NCBI GenBank assembly: GCA_947044405.1
Contig: CAMRHE010001108.1
Coordinates: 62,001 to 126,000, forward strand
Source: Leptodactylus fallax
Taxonomy: Eukaryota; Chordata; Amphibia; Anura; Leptodactylidae
DNA: 64,000 bases
Direction: 5' to 3'
The position numbers were made by a program, and so were the translations under genes. Below the pieces are notes generated by a model. The model ran no database searches. It worked only from the letters and a program-made list of their open reading frames with translations, and was not told the DNA's origin. Of the stretch, positions 13,301 to 25,200 are shown in pieces. Each line of letters starts with the position of its first letter. Position 1 is the first letter of the stretch.

Positions 13301-16300
13301 CAGACAATGTGATTGTATGATGATCAGACTTGATACAGGAGCAGACAATGTGATTGTATGATGATCAGACTGATACAGGAGCAGACAATGTGATTGTATG
13401 ATGATCAGACTGATATAGGAGCAGACAATGTGATTGTATGATGATCAGACTTGATACAGGAGCAGACAATGTGATTGTATGATGATCAGACTGATATAGG
13501 AGCAGACAATGTGATTGTATGATGATCAGACTGATATAGGAGCAGACAATGTGATTGTATGATGATCAGACTGATATAGGAGCAGACAATGTGATTGTAT
13601 GATGATCAGACTGATATAGGAGCAGACAATGTGATTGTATGATGATCAGACTGATATAGGAGCAGACAATGTGATTGTATGATGATCAGACTGATATAGG
13701 AGCAGACAATGTGATTGTATGATGATCAGACTTGATACAGGAGCAGACAATGTGATTGTATGATGATCAGACTGTGATACAGGAGCAGACAATGTGATTG
13801 TATGATGATCAGACTGTGATATAGGAGCAGACAATGTGATTGTATGATGATCAGACTGTGATACAGGAGCAGACAATGTGATTGTATGATGATCAGACTG
13901 TGATACAGGAGCAGACAATGTGATTGTATGATGATCAGACTGTGATACAGGAGCAGACAATGTGATTGTATGATGATCAGACTGTGATACAGGAGCAGAC
14001 AATGTGATTGTATGATGATCAGACTGTGATACAGGAGCAGACAATGTGATTGTATGATGATCAGACTGATATAGGAGCAGACAATGTGATTGTATGATGA
14101 TCAGACTTGATATAGGAGCAGACAATGTGATTGTATGATGATCAGACTGTGATACAGGAGCAGACAATGTGATTGTATGATGATCAGACTGATATAGGAG
14201 CAGACAATGTGATTGTATGATGATCAGACTGTGATACAGGAGCAGACAATGTGATTGTATGATGATCAGACTGTGATACAGGAGCAGACAATGTGATTGT
14301 ATGATGATCAGACTGTGATACAGGAGCAGACAATGTGATTGTATGATGATCAGACTGTGATACAGGAGCAGACAATGTGATTGTATGATGATCAGACTGA
14401 TATAGGAGCAGACAATGTGATTGTATGATGATCAGACTGATATAGGAGCAGACAATGTGATTGTATGATGATCAGACTGATATAGGAGCAGACAATGTGA
14501 TTGTATGATGATCAGACTGATATAGGAGCAGACAATGTGATTGTATGATGATCAGACTGTGATACAGGAGCAGACAATGTGATTGTATGATGATCAGACT
14601 GTGATACAGGAGCAGACAATGTGATTGTATGATGATCAGACTGTGATACAGGAGCAGACAATGTGATTGTATGATGATCAGACTGTGATACAGGAGCAGA
14701 CAATGTGATTGTATGATGATCAGACTGTGATACAGGAGCAGACAATGTGATTGTATGATGATCAGCTGCATATAGGAGCAGACAATGTGATTGTATGATG
14801 ATCAGACTGTGATACAGGAGCAGACAATGTGATTGTATGATGATCAGACTTGATATAGGAGCAGACAATGTGATTGTATGATGATCAGACTGATACAGGA
14901 GCAGACAATGTGATTGTATGATGATCAGACTGATACAGGAGCAGACAATGTGATTGTATGATGATCAGACTGATATAGGAGCAGACAATGTGATTGTATG
15001 ATGATCAGACTGTGATACAGGAGCAGACAATGTGATTGTATGATGATCAGACTTGATACAGGAGCAGACAATGTGATTGTATGATGATCAGACTGATACA
15101 GGAGCAGACAATGTGATTGTATGATGATCAGACTGATATAGGAGCAGACAATGTGATTGTATGATGATCAGACGAAAGAGAAATGTGATGATACCAGGAG
15201 CAGACAATGTGATTGTATGATGATCAGACTTGATACAGGAGCAGACAATGTGATTGTATGATGATCAGACTGATATAGGAGCAGACAATGTGATTGTGAT
15301 GGTGATCAGACTGATACAGGAGCAGACAATGTGATTGTATGATAATCAGACTGATAATAGGAGCAGACAATGTGATTGTATGATGATCAGACTGTGATAC
15401 AGGAGCAGACAATGTGATTGTATGATGATCAGACTGTGATACAGGAGCAGACAATGTGATTGTATGATGATCAGACTGTGATACAGGAGCAGACAATGTG
15501 ATTGTATGATGATCAGACTGATATAGGAGCAGACAATGTGATTGTATGATGATCAGACTGTGATACAGGAGCAGACAATGTGATTGTATGATGATCAGAC
15601 TTGATACAGGAGCAGACAATGTGATTGTATGATGATCAGACTGATATAGGAGCAGACAATGTGATTGTATGATGATCAGACTTGATATAGGAGCAGACAA
15701 TGTGATTGTATGATGATCAGACGTGATACAGGAGCAGACAATGTGATTGTATGATGATCAGACTGTGATACAGGAGCAGACAATGTGATTGTATGATGAT
15801 CAGACTGATATAGGAGCAGACAATGTGATTGTATGATGATCAGACTGTGATACAGGAGCAGACAATGTGATTGTATGATGATCAGACTGTGATACAGGAG
15901 CAGACAATGTGATTGTATGATGATCAGACTTGATATAGGAGCAGACAATGTGATTGTATGATGATCAGACTGTGATACAGGAGCAGACAATGTGATTGTA
16001 TGATGATCAGACTGTGATACAGGAGCAGACAATGTGATTGTATGATGATCAGACTGATACAGGAGCAGACAATGTGATTGTATGATGATCAGACTGATAT
16101 AGGAGCAGACAATGTGATTGTATGATGATCAGACTGTTGATACAGGAGCAGACAATGTGATTGTATGATGATCAGACTGATATAGGAGCAGACAATGTGA
16201 TTGTATGATGATCAGACTGATATAGGAGCAGACAATGTGATTGTATGATGATCAGACTGTGATACAGGAGCAGACAATGTGATTGTATGATGATCAGACT

Positions 16301-19300
16301 GTGATACAGGAGCAGACAATGTGATTGTATGATGATCAGACTGTGATACAGGAGCAGACAATGTGATTGTATGATGATCAGACTGTGATACAGGAGCAGA
16401 CAATGTGATTGTATGATGATCAGACTGTGATACAGGAGCAGACAATGTGATTGTATGATGATCAGACTGATATAGGAGCAGACAATGTGATTGTATGATG
16501 ATCAGACTGATATAGGAGCAGACAATGTGATTGTATGATGATCAGACTGTGATACAGGAGCAGACAATGTGATTGTATGATGATCAGACTGATACAGGAG
16601 CAGACAATGTGATTGTATGATGATCAGACTGTGATACAGGAGCAGACAATGTGATTGTATGATGATCAGACTGTGATACAGGAGCAGACAATGTGATTGT
16701 ATGATGATCAGACTTGATACAGGAGCAGACAATGTGATTGTATGATGATCAGACTGAATAGAAGACAGACAATGTGATTGTATGATAAACAGGAGCAGAC
16801 AATGTGATTGTATGATGATCAGACTGTGATACAGGAGCAGACAATGTGATTGTATGATGATCAGACTGATATAGGAGCAGACAATGTGATTGTATGATGA
16901 TCAGACTGATATACAGGAGCAGACAATGTGATTGTATGATGATCAGACTGATATACAGGAGCAGACAATGTGATTGTATGATGATCAGACTGTGATACAG
17001 GAGCAGACAATGTGATTGTATGATGATCAGACTTGATATAGGAGCAGACAATGTGATTGTGAATGATGATCAGACTGATATAGGAGCAGACAATGTGATT
17101 GTATGATGATCAGACTGTGATACAGGAGCAGACAATGTGATTGTATGATGATCAGACTGTGATACAGGAGCAGACAATGTGATTGTATGATGATCAGACT
17201 TGATACAGGAGCAGACAATGTGATTGTATGATGATCAGACTGTGATACAGGAGCAGACAATGTGATTGTATGATGATCAGACTGTGATACAGGAGCAGAC
17301 AATGTGATTGTATGATGATCAGACTGATATAGGAGCAGACAATGTGATTGTATGATGATCAGACTTGATATAGGAGCAGACAATGTGATTGTATGATGAT
17401 CAGACTTGATACAGGAGCAGACAATGTGATTGTATGATGATCAGACTGATATAGGAGCAGACAATGTGATTGTATGATGATCAGACTTGATATAGGAGCA
17501 GACAATGTGATTGTATGATGATCAGACTGATATAGGAGCAGACAATGTGATTGTATGATGATCAGACTTGATACAGGAGCAGACAATGTGATTGTATGAT
17601 AATCAGACTGATATAGGAGCAGACAATGTGATTGTATGATGATCAGACTTGATACAGGAGCAGACAATGTGATTGTATGATGATCAGACTGATATAGGAG
17701 CAGACAATGTGATTGTATGATGATCAGACTGTGATACAGGAGCAGACAATGTGATTGTATGATGATCAGACTGTGATATAGGAGCAGACAATGTGATTGT
17801 ATGATGATCAGACTGTGATACAGGAGCAGACAATGTGATTGTATGATGATCAGACTGTGATACAGGAGCAGACAATGTGATTGTATGATGATCAGACTGT
17901 GATACAGGAGCAGACAATGTGATTGTATGATGATCAGACTGTGATACAGGAGCAGACAATGTGATTGTATGATGATCAGACTGATATAGGAGCAGACAAT
18001 GTGATTGTATGATGATCAGACTGATATAGGAGCAGACAATGTGATTGTATGATGATCAGACTGTGATACAGGAGCAGACAATGTGATTGTATGATAATCA
18101 GACTGATATAGGAGCAGACAATGTGATTGTATGATGATCAGACTTGATACAGGAGCAGACAATGTGATTGTATGATGATCAGACTGTGATACAGGAGCAG
18201 ACAATGTGATTGTATGATGATCAGACTGTGATACAGGAGCAGACAATGTGATTGTATGATGATCAGACTGTGATATAGGAGCAGACAATGTGATTGTATG
18301 ATGATCAGACTTGATATAGGAGCAGACAATGTGATTGTATGATGATCAGACTATGATACAGGAGCAGACAATGTGATTGTATGATGATCAGACTGATATA
18401 GGAGCAGACAATGTGATTGTATGATGATCAGACTGATATAGGAGCAGACAATGTGATTGTATGATGATCAGACTGTGATACAGGAGCAGACAATGTGATT
18501 GTATGATGATCAGACTGTGATACAGGAGCAGACAATGTGATTGTATGATGATCAGACTGATATAGGAGCAGACAATGTGATTGTATGATGATCAGACTGA
18601 TATAGGAGCAGACAATGTGATTGTATGATGATCAGACTATGATACAGGAGCAGACAATGTGATTGTATGATAATCAGACTGATATAGGAGCAGACAATGT
18701 GATTGTATGATGATCAGACTGATATAGGAGCAGACAATGTGATTGTATGATGATCAGACTGTGATACAGGAGCAGACAATGTGATTGTATGATGATCAGA
18801 CTGTGATACAGGAGCAGACAATGTGATTGTATGATGATCAGACTGATATAGGAGCAGACAATGTGATTGTATGATGATCAGACTGATATAGGAGCAGACA
18901 ATGTGATTGTATGATAATCAGACTGATATAGGAGCAGACAATGTGATTGTATGATGATCAGACTGATATAGGAGCAGACAATGTGATTGTATGATGATCA
19001 GACTGTGATACAGGAGCAGACAATGTGATTGTATGATGATCAGACTGTGATACAGGAGCAGACAATGTGATTGTATGATGATCAGACTGTGATACAGGAG
19101 CAGACAATGTGATTGTATGATGATCAGACTGTGATATAGGAGCAGACAATGTGATTGTATGATGATCAGACTGATACAGGAGCAGACAATGTGATTGTAT
19201 GATGATCAGACTGATATAGGAGCAGACAATGTGATTGTATGATGATCAGACTGATACAGGAGCAGACAATGTGATTGTATGATGATCAGACTGTGATACA

Positions 19301-20028
19301 GGAGCAGACAATGTGATTGTATGATGATCAGACTGATACAGGAGCAGACAATGTGATTGTATGATGATCAGACTGTGATACAGGAGCAGACAATGTGATT
19401 GTATGATGATCAGACTGATACAGGAGCAGACAATGTGATTGTATGATGATCAGACTGATACAGGAGCAGACAATGTGATTGTATGATGATCAGACTGTGA
19501 TACAGGAGCAGACAATGTGATTGTATGATGATCAGACTGATACAGGAGCAGACAATGTGATTGTATGATGATCAGACTGTGATACAGGAGCAGACAATGT
19601 GATTGTATGATGATCAGACTGATATAGGAGCAGACAATGTGATTGTATGATGATCAGACTTGATACAGGAGCAGACAATGTGATTGTATGATGATCAGAC
19701 TTGATACAGGAGCAGACAATGTGATTGTATGATGATCAGACTGTGATACAGGAGCAGACAATGTGATTGTATGATGATCAGACGTGATACAGGAGCAGAC
19801 AATGTGATTGTATGATGATCAGACTGATACAGGAGCAGACAATGTGATTGTATGATGATCAGACTGTGATACAGGAGCAGACAATGTGATTGTATGATGA
19901 TCAGACTGATATAGGAGCAGACAATGTGATTGTATGATGATCAGACTATGATACAGGAGCAGACAATGTGATTGTATGATAATCAGACTGATATAGGAGC
20001 AGACAATGTGATTGTATGCTGATCAGGC
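4373..20028. repeat. 40-42-bp minisatellite array, about 380 copies
   Basis: About 15.65 kb of uninterrupted tandem repeat. The unit begins GATCAGACTGATATAGGAGC and continues AGACAATGTGATTGTATGAT. Three length classes differ only after GACT: 40 bp (GATATAGG or GATACAGG), 41 bp (TGATACAGG) and 42 bp (TGTGATACAGG). The left 1.3 kb is nearly all 40-bp units, some carrying ATAATCAG instead of ATGATCAG. The longer classes become common to the right. Every standard unit contains TGATCA. Rare broken units occur near 5719, 6640, 9218, 15172 and 16757. The last unit decays to GCTGATCAGGCTCATG at about 20020. The 42-bp class leaves a short minus-strand open frame (SAPVSQSDHHTITL), which I do not treat as coding. 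Confidence 0.97.
5101..5580. repeat. 120-bp higher-order unit in the 40-bp array
   Basis: Three successive 40-bp units (GATACAGG, then GATATAGG, then ATAATCAG with GATATAGG) repeat as a 120-bp block. The block starting near 5101 recurs at 5221, 5341 and 5461 with no visible change except a variant in the last copy. This shows local block amplification within the array. Confidence 0.8.
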
Positions 20029-20160
20029 TCATGTATATGTATGACATGTACTGGGTATATACAGTATGACATGTACTGGGTATATACAGATATACTATAT
20101 GTCGCCTTTAGGACGAGGGGGCTGTCGCTGGCCACAGTGACTGACAGTTGGAGGATAATA
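20029..20160. other. Array-to-promoter junction with short duplication
   Basis: No gene. A TATGACATGTACTGGGTATA sequence of about 28 bp is present twice in tandem (near 20039 and 20067). After it the DNA becomes GC-richer and leads into the kpna2 promoter. Confidence 0.5.
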
Positions 20161-20324
20161 GCCGGGACTCTCAGGGTTAATCTCGCGGGACTGCTGCCGG
20201 CTTCTTTCGAAAAGACCAATCAGAGCGCTGCTGTTCCACAAACCGACCAATCAGCGCTCATCTCCACCAGACATTTAAACTGCGACTGCCGGGAGCTCCT
20301 TACATTCCGGATTGAGAACGCGAG
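20161..20324 (+). promoter_or_regulatory. kpna2 promoter: two CCAAT boxes plus CHR-like motifs
   Basis: Two GACCAATCAG boxes lie in the same orientation (CCAAT at 20216-20220 and 20247-20251), 31 bp apart. A TTTAAA at 20274-20279 lies 27 bp after the second box, and a TTCGAA is at 20206-20211. CCAAT boxes spaced about 31-33 bp apart followed by a CHR element (TTYGAA or variants such as TTTAAA) are typical of G2/M genes bound by NF-Y and DREAM/MuvB. Mammalian KPNA2 is a known cell-cycle-regulated gene. There is no canonical TATA box. Start-site placement at about 20280-20300 is inferred. Confidence 0.6.
20280..20324 (+). other. Probable non-coding exon 1 of kpna2
   Basis: The sequence just downstream of the CHR-like motif ends in GAACGCGAG followed by GTGAGC, a good 5' splice site with GT at 20325-20326. 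The first in-frame kpna2 ATG is about 1.9 kb downstream in an exon with its own acceptor at 22184, so a leader exon is needed and this one is well placed. The 5' end is inferred, not seen. Confidence 0.55.
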
Positions 20325-20349
20325 GTGAGCACATGGCGGAGACCGGGCC

Positions 20350-21165
20350 CGGCGGGGACACTCACCCCTGTGCGGGGGACACTCGCCTCTATGCGGGGCC
20401 CCTGTGCGGGGGACACTCGCCTCTATGCGGGGCCCCTGTGCGGGGGACACTCTCCTCTATGCGGGGGACACTCGCCTCTATGCGGGGCCCCTGTGCGGGG
20501 GACACTCTCCTCTATGCGGGGGACACTCGCCTCTATGCGGGGCCCCTGTGCGGGGGACACTCGCTCCCGTGCGGGGGACACTCGCTCCTGTGCGGGGGAC
20601 CCTCGCCTCTATGCGGGGGACACTCTCCTCTGTGCGGGGGACAATCGCCTCTGTGCGGGGGACACTCGCCTCTGTGCGGGGGACACTCGCCTCTGTGCGG
20701 GGGACACTCTCCTCTGTGTGGGGGACACTCTCCTCTGTGCGGGGGACACTCTCCTCTGTGCGGGGGACACTCTCCTCTGTGCGGGGGACACTCTCCTCTG
20801 TGCGGGGGACACTCTCCTCTGTGCGGGGGACACACTCCTCTATGCGGGGGACACTCTCCTCTATGCGGGGGGACACTCTCCTCTATGCGGGGGACACTCG
20901 CCTCTGTGCGGGGGACACTCGCCTCTATGCGGGGCCCCTGTGCGGGGGACACTCGCTCCTGTGCGGGGGACACTCGCCTCTATGCGGGGGACACTCTCCT
21001 CTATGCGGGGGACACTCTCCTCTATGCGGGGGGACACACTCCTCTATGCGGGGCCCTGTGCGGGGGACACTCTCCTCTATGCGGGGGACCCTCGCCTCTA
21101 TGCGGGGGACAATCACCCCTGTGCGGGGGACACTCGCCTCTCTGCGGGGCCCCTGTGCGGGGACA
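20350..21165. repeat. 21-bp G-rich minisatellite in kpna2 intron 1
   Basis: About 38 copies of a 21-bp unit, GGGGGACACTCGCCTCTGTG plus C, with CTCTCC/CTCGCC and TGTGC/TATGC variants. Insertions of GGGCCCCTGTGC make some units longer. It starts about 25 bp after the probable exon 1 donor. Because 21 is a multiple of three, all + frames and some - frames stay open for 280-296 codons. Those frames are repeat artefacts. The non-template strand has a G5 run every 21 bp. Confidence 0.95.
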
Positions 21166-21880
21166 TTCTATATGGGGCCGGTGAGTCTGTGTTCAGACTC
21201 TGGTGCTCCTTATAAACTGCAGGAATTGTATCTTCAGCGTTGCTGAGACTTGTAGTTCCTCCACGGCTGTTAAGTAACGGGTGTCTTCTCCTGACATTAA
21301 CCCTGAAGGTCCTCAGACAGTTAAACTGTTGGTCTGGGTGGCAGCTGCTGCTGCTGTTGTCTTTGAGATGTTGGGGGTAATGATAGGATTTGGGTCTGGG
21401 GGGTCTCTGTGGCTGCTGAGCTGCTCTTTGGGTGATGGATTGGTCCACCTTACTATTGTGATTGGGGCGGGGGATGTTCTGTTGCTTGTAGCTTTTGGGT
21501 GTCCAGTGTACATACTGGGAACTTTTTTTTTATTTTTGGGGTGGGGGTGTCAGGTGTGTATTCTGGGTGGTCCTGGCTTTGTCCTTCAGGCTGCTGTAGA
21601 AGGATCCACCTATTGATGGATGGGTACTATATGGGGGGGGGGGGGGTTATATTGTCTGACCCCCTCTCTGACTCGGGTGTCTCTCTAGCCTGTATTACTG
21701 GGTTATATAAGCCGGGGTCCCTCCATATGTTGCCCTTGTAACTTCTTTGTGATGGCTGGGGAGGGGTCTCTGGCTATCTCCACCCCAGCAACAGGAAAGA
21801 AGGATGGAGGGGGAGGGAGATGAGCGGGGCAGCTGCAGACACTATGCAGTTACTACACTCAGCTTCATGTCCTCCTTGTA
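21166..21880. other. kpna2 intron 1, single-copy part
   Basis: No exon or RNA gene is recognised. It contains a T/G-rich stretch with a G run at about 21632-21645. Open frames here (for example 21281-21616) have no recognisable domain and lie inside an intron. Confidence 0.5.
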
Positions 21881-21957
21881 ATACTTGATTCCTACAAATT
21901 GTACAGTGCTGCGGAATATGTTGGCGCTATATAAATAAAATGTAGTATTTATTATAA
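21881..21957. mobile_element. Retroposon-like tail in kpna2 intron 1
   Basis: The stretch GCTGCGGAATATGTTGGCGC followed by TATATAAATAAA is a motif I associate with the 3' tail of dispersed SINE/LINE-type copies in amphibians and fish. Only the tail is visible, with no 5' promoter boxes or target duplication, so the family is unassigned. Confidence 0.45.
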
Positions 21958-22184
21958 TCTCTGCTCGCTGTCACTGGATAGATCCAGTAATCTGGTCCTG
22001 CTCCCACAACTGGAGATTTGTTACATTGTATCAGTTTTGGTAATCCTTTGCTTTGTAGTATTCTGTCAGCTAGAATGGACCTAGTCACTGACAGCAAGCA
22101 GAGGTGGAAACAGTAGACGTTGCAGCAGAGCTTTAATGTCCTAGGTTGGCTGTGCTGACCAGTTGTCATTGTCTCTCCTGACAG

Positions 22185-22215
22185 GGGTGCTCTCTGCTAA
22201 CTTCACGCTGTGAAC
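22185..22215 (+). other. kpna2 5'UTR part of exon 2
   Basis: The acceptor TCTCTCCTGACAG ends at 22184. The 31-nt leader that follows ends CTGTGAAC directly before the ATG. It has no upstream ATG. The A at -3 and the T at +4 make an adequate start context. Confidence 0.8.
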
Positions 22216-25200
22216 ATGTCTAACAACGAGAATGCTGCTGCTCGCCTCAACCGCTTCAAGAACAAGGGCAAGGACACCACGGTAAGGGGCTGCCACCATG
22301 GGTGGGGGTAGTCAGAAGAGATCAGGGTGCCATGTCTAACTCTTCTTCCCTCTCCAGGAGATGAGGCGAAGGAGGGTGGAGGTGAATGTGGAGCTGCGCA
22401 AGGCCAAGAAGGATGACCAGCTCCTAAAAAGGAGGAACGTCAGCTCCTTCCCAGATGAGCCCACCTCCCCACTGCAGGAGAAGAGCCAGAACAGTCAGGT
22501 AAGGGGCTCAGCGGGGGTAACATGAAGAGGGTGCGATGCCAGGATATCCTGACAAGGTGATCTACTGGGTAGAGGACTAAACTCCCTGCACTGACACACT
22601 GTACCAAACTTCAGAGGGAATTGGTCTGAACAGTTTTCTTAAATAAGGCAGGGTTCACACTACCGTTGATGACCGTTCTGATAGTGTCTGTTAAAAAACA
22701 AAACAAAAAAAGGACACCTATCATAACAGACATTAACGGACACTAACTGATGTTAATGTCAGTTTTTTTTAACTGATCCAATTAATGGATTAGTTAAAAA
22801 AAACATTAGCATCAGTTACTGTCCGTTTAACACTGTCCATGTGTTATATTTTGTTTCTGCTTTCTGAGCATGCACAGGAAAAAACGGCCATAAAATAAGA
22901 CAGTTACTGATGGCTTTTAGTTACTGTCCGTTACCCATAGACTTCAATGTTCAGAAAATAACGGACACTTGCTGTCGTCAAGAATCTGTTTCGGCATGTA
23001 GGATTTTTTGTCCGCCAAAAAATAACGGACTTCTGACGGACTTGGTGTAAACGGACACAATATAAAAACCCATTGAAACGAATGGAAATTTTAACGGATT
23101 TCTGACGGTTCAGCTAGTGTCCGATGCTAAAATCTTGTAACGGACACTACTGACGGTCACCAACGGTAGTGTGAACGCCCCCTAACAAAAGAAAAAATCA
23201 TGGTGTAATGTCCAGATCACAGGTGAGTTTGTGGGCAATTGACTGCAACAGAGTTTCCCTTGCTGTCTAGGCCTCTTACACTGATGATAGACCTAGACTT
23301 GTATTGTTCAGGGTTAAAGGGAGTCTGTCACCAGGAAGTCTTGCTTGGCTCTGTACTCTTGCCGTCATGCTGGAATTATTGGCGCATGCGCAGTACACCT
23401 GCTCCCCTCTGAAGAGTAAGGAGTGGTGGTTGTCTTACTGTAAGTTGAATATACCAATTCCTGGTGACGATAAAGCAGAGGTGACATTACTGGACACCAT
23501 CCCTTTAATTAGTAGATGCTGTAGTTGGGGATTTTCATAAATGGGCATGACAAATGAGGGTCTCAGGTAACTTCTGCCGCACACTTGACTTTACATTGGT
23601 CTCTGCTTTCAGACCTCAACTCAGTGGACTGTGGAGGAGATCGTCCGGGCCGTGTCCAGCCAGAGCTCAGAGGTGCAGCTGCAGGCTACACAAGCTGCAA
23701 GGTGAGACTGGCCTCATGGTGGGCACAGCCACTACAGGGTTAATGTACTGTTATAATGGTGGCCACATAAAGGGGTCCTCTGGTACAATTGCTTTATTAT
23801 AGGGGTTGTTGCTGAATTACAGGAAACTCAGGGGTGACCAAGGCAAATGAAGAATTACTCTTACCCCGGTACTAGTACTGGTCCCCTTTCCTATGATGGG
23901 CCAGATGTAGAGATGCATGTGAAGGAGAGGACCTGGAGTACTGGGGATGGCACCCCCAATCTACTGTGCGGTCAAGGCTCCAGAAATAAACCAGTCCTGC
24001 ATCATGTTCAGGATTTGTGGTAGTCCCAAAGGCCAGACCATCCCCAGGGTGTTCCTTCTCACTGGACATGTCGTCTTACAGGGGTTTTTTCCTGTCTTTA
24101 GGAAGCTTCTATCCAGAGAACGGGAGCCTCCCATTGACCGCATCATCCAGGCCGGCCTCATTCCCAAACTGGTGGCCTTCCTGGGCTGTACGGACTGCAG
24201 CCCCATTCAGTTCGAGGCTTCGTGGGCTCTGACTAATATTGCGTCTGGTAACTCCGAACAGACCAGAGCTGTAGTCGATGGTGGGGCCATTCCAGCCTTC
24301 ATCTCGCTGCTGGCCTCTCCTCACTCTCACATCAGTGAGCAGGCCGTGTGGGCCCTGGGAAACATTGCAGGTGAGGCTTACATTGCAGATCTGTAGGGGA
24401 TTCTGCCGTGGCCAGTTCTGCCGCAGCACCAGGTAGTCACTGAGCTGCTGGCTCCTCCAGGGACTTTGTAGCCAGTGAGGAAGGTCCTGTCTGGGACTCA
24501 TCACCTGGTGTCTGTGGCACTGGGAAACCTCTAACGCCCTCGCTCCTTGCAGGTGATGGTTCTGCCTACCGAGACCTGGTTATTAAACATGGTGCTGTAC
24601 CGCCCCTGTTGGCTCTGCTTGCTATTCCTGACCTCTATACTCTGCCGGTAAGCTTGGCTCTTTATACAGGACCGCAGATGACAATGGAGACCCTTTCATT
24701 TTTGACCGCTTCTTTTTCTAGACTGGTTATTTACGTAACCTCACCTGGACTCTCTCCAACCTGTGCCGCAACAAGAACCCTGCTCCCCCCTAGAAGCCGT
24801 GCAGCAGATCCTCCCCACCCTGGTCCGGCTCCTGAACCATAATGACCGGGAGGTCCTTGCTGACACCTGCTGGGCCATCTCTTACCTCACTGATGGCGCC
24901 AATGATCGTATTGATGTGGTGGTGCAGATGGGGCTGGTCCCCAGGATTGTGCAGCTGCTGGGGTGCAAAGAGCTGACTATAGTGGTGAGTTCTCCACCGT
25001 TACCCCTGTATATGTGGGACGTAGTGTCACATCCAGAAACAGTCCAGTCTGGAGTTAGTGACACAATTGACTCTTCTTCCACAGACCCCTTGTCTTAGGA
25101 CAGTAGGGAACATTGTGACAGGCACAGATGACCAGACACAGGCGGTCCTAGAATCTGGTGCCCTGGCAGTCTTCTCTGAGCTCCTCGCCCACCCCAAGAA

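Noticed and set aside
4373..20028. CRISPR-like array
   Set aside because: Units abut with no unique spacers, there are no cas genes, and the context is vertebrate.
20312..21246. 280-296-codon cysteine-rich ORFs after kpna2 exon 1, one starting MAETGPGG
   Set aside because: They are translations of the 21-bp array in intron 1, open in several frames on both strands, after a good splice donor.
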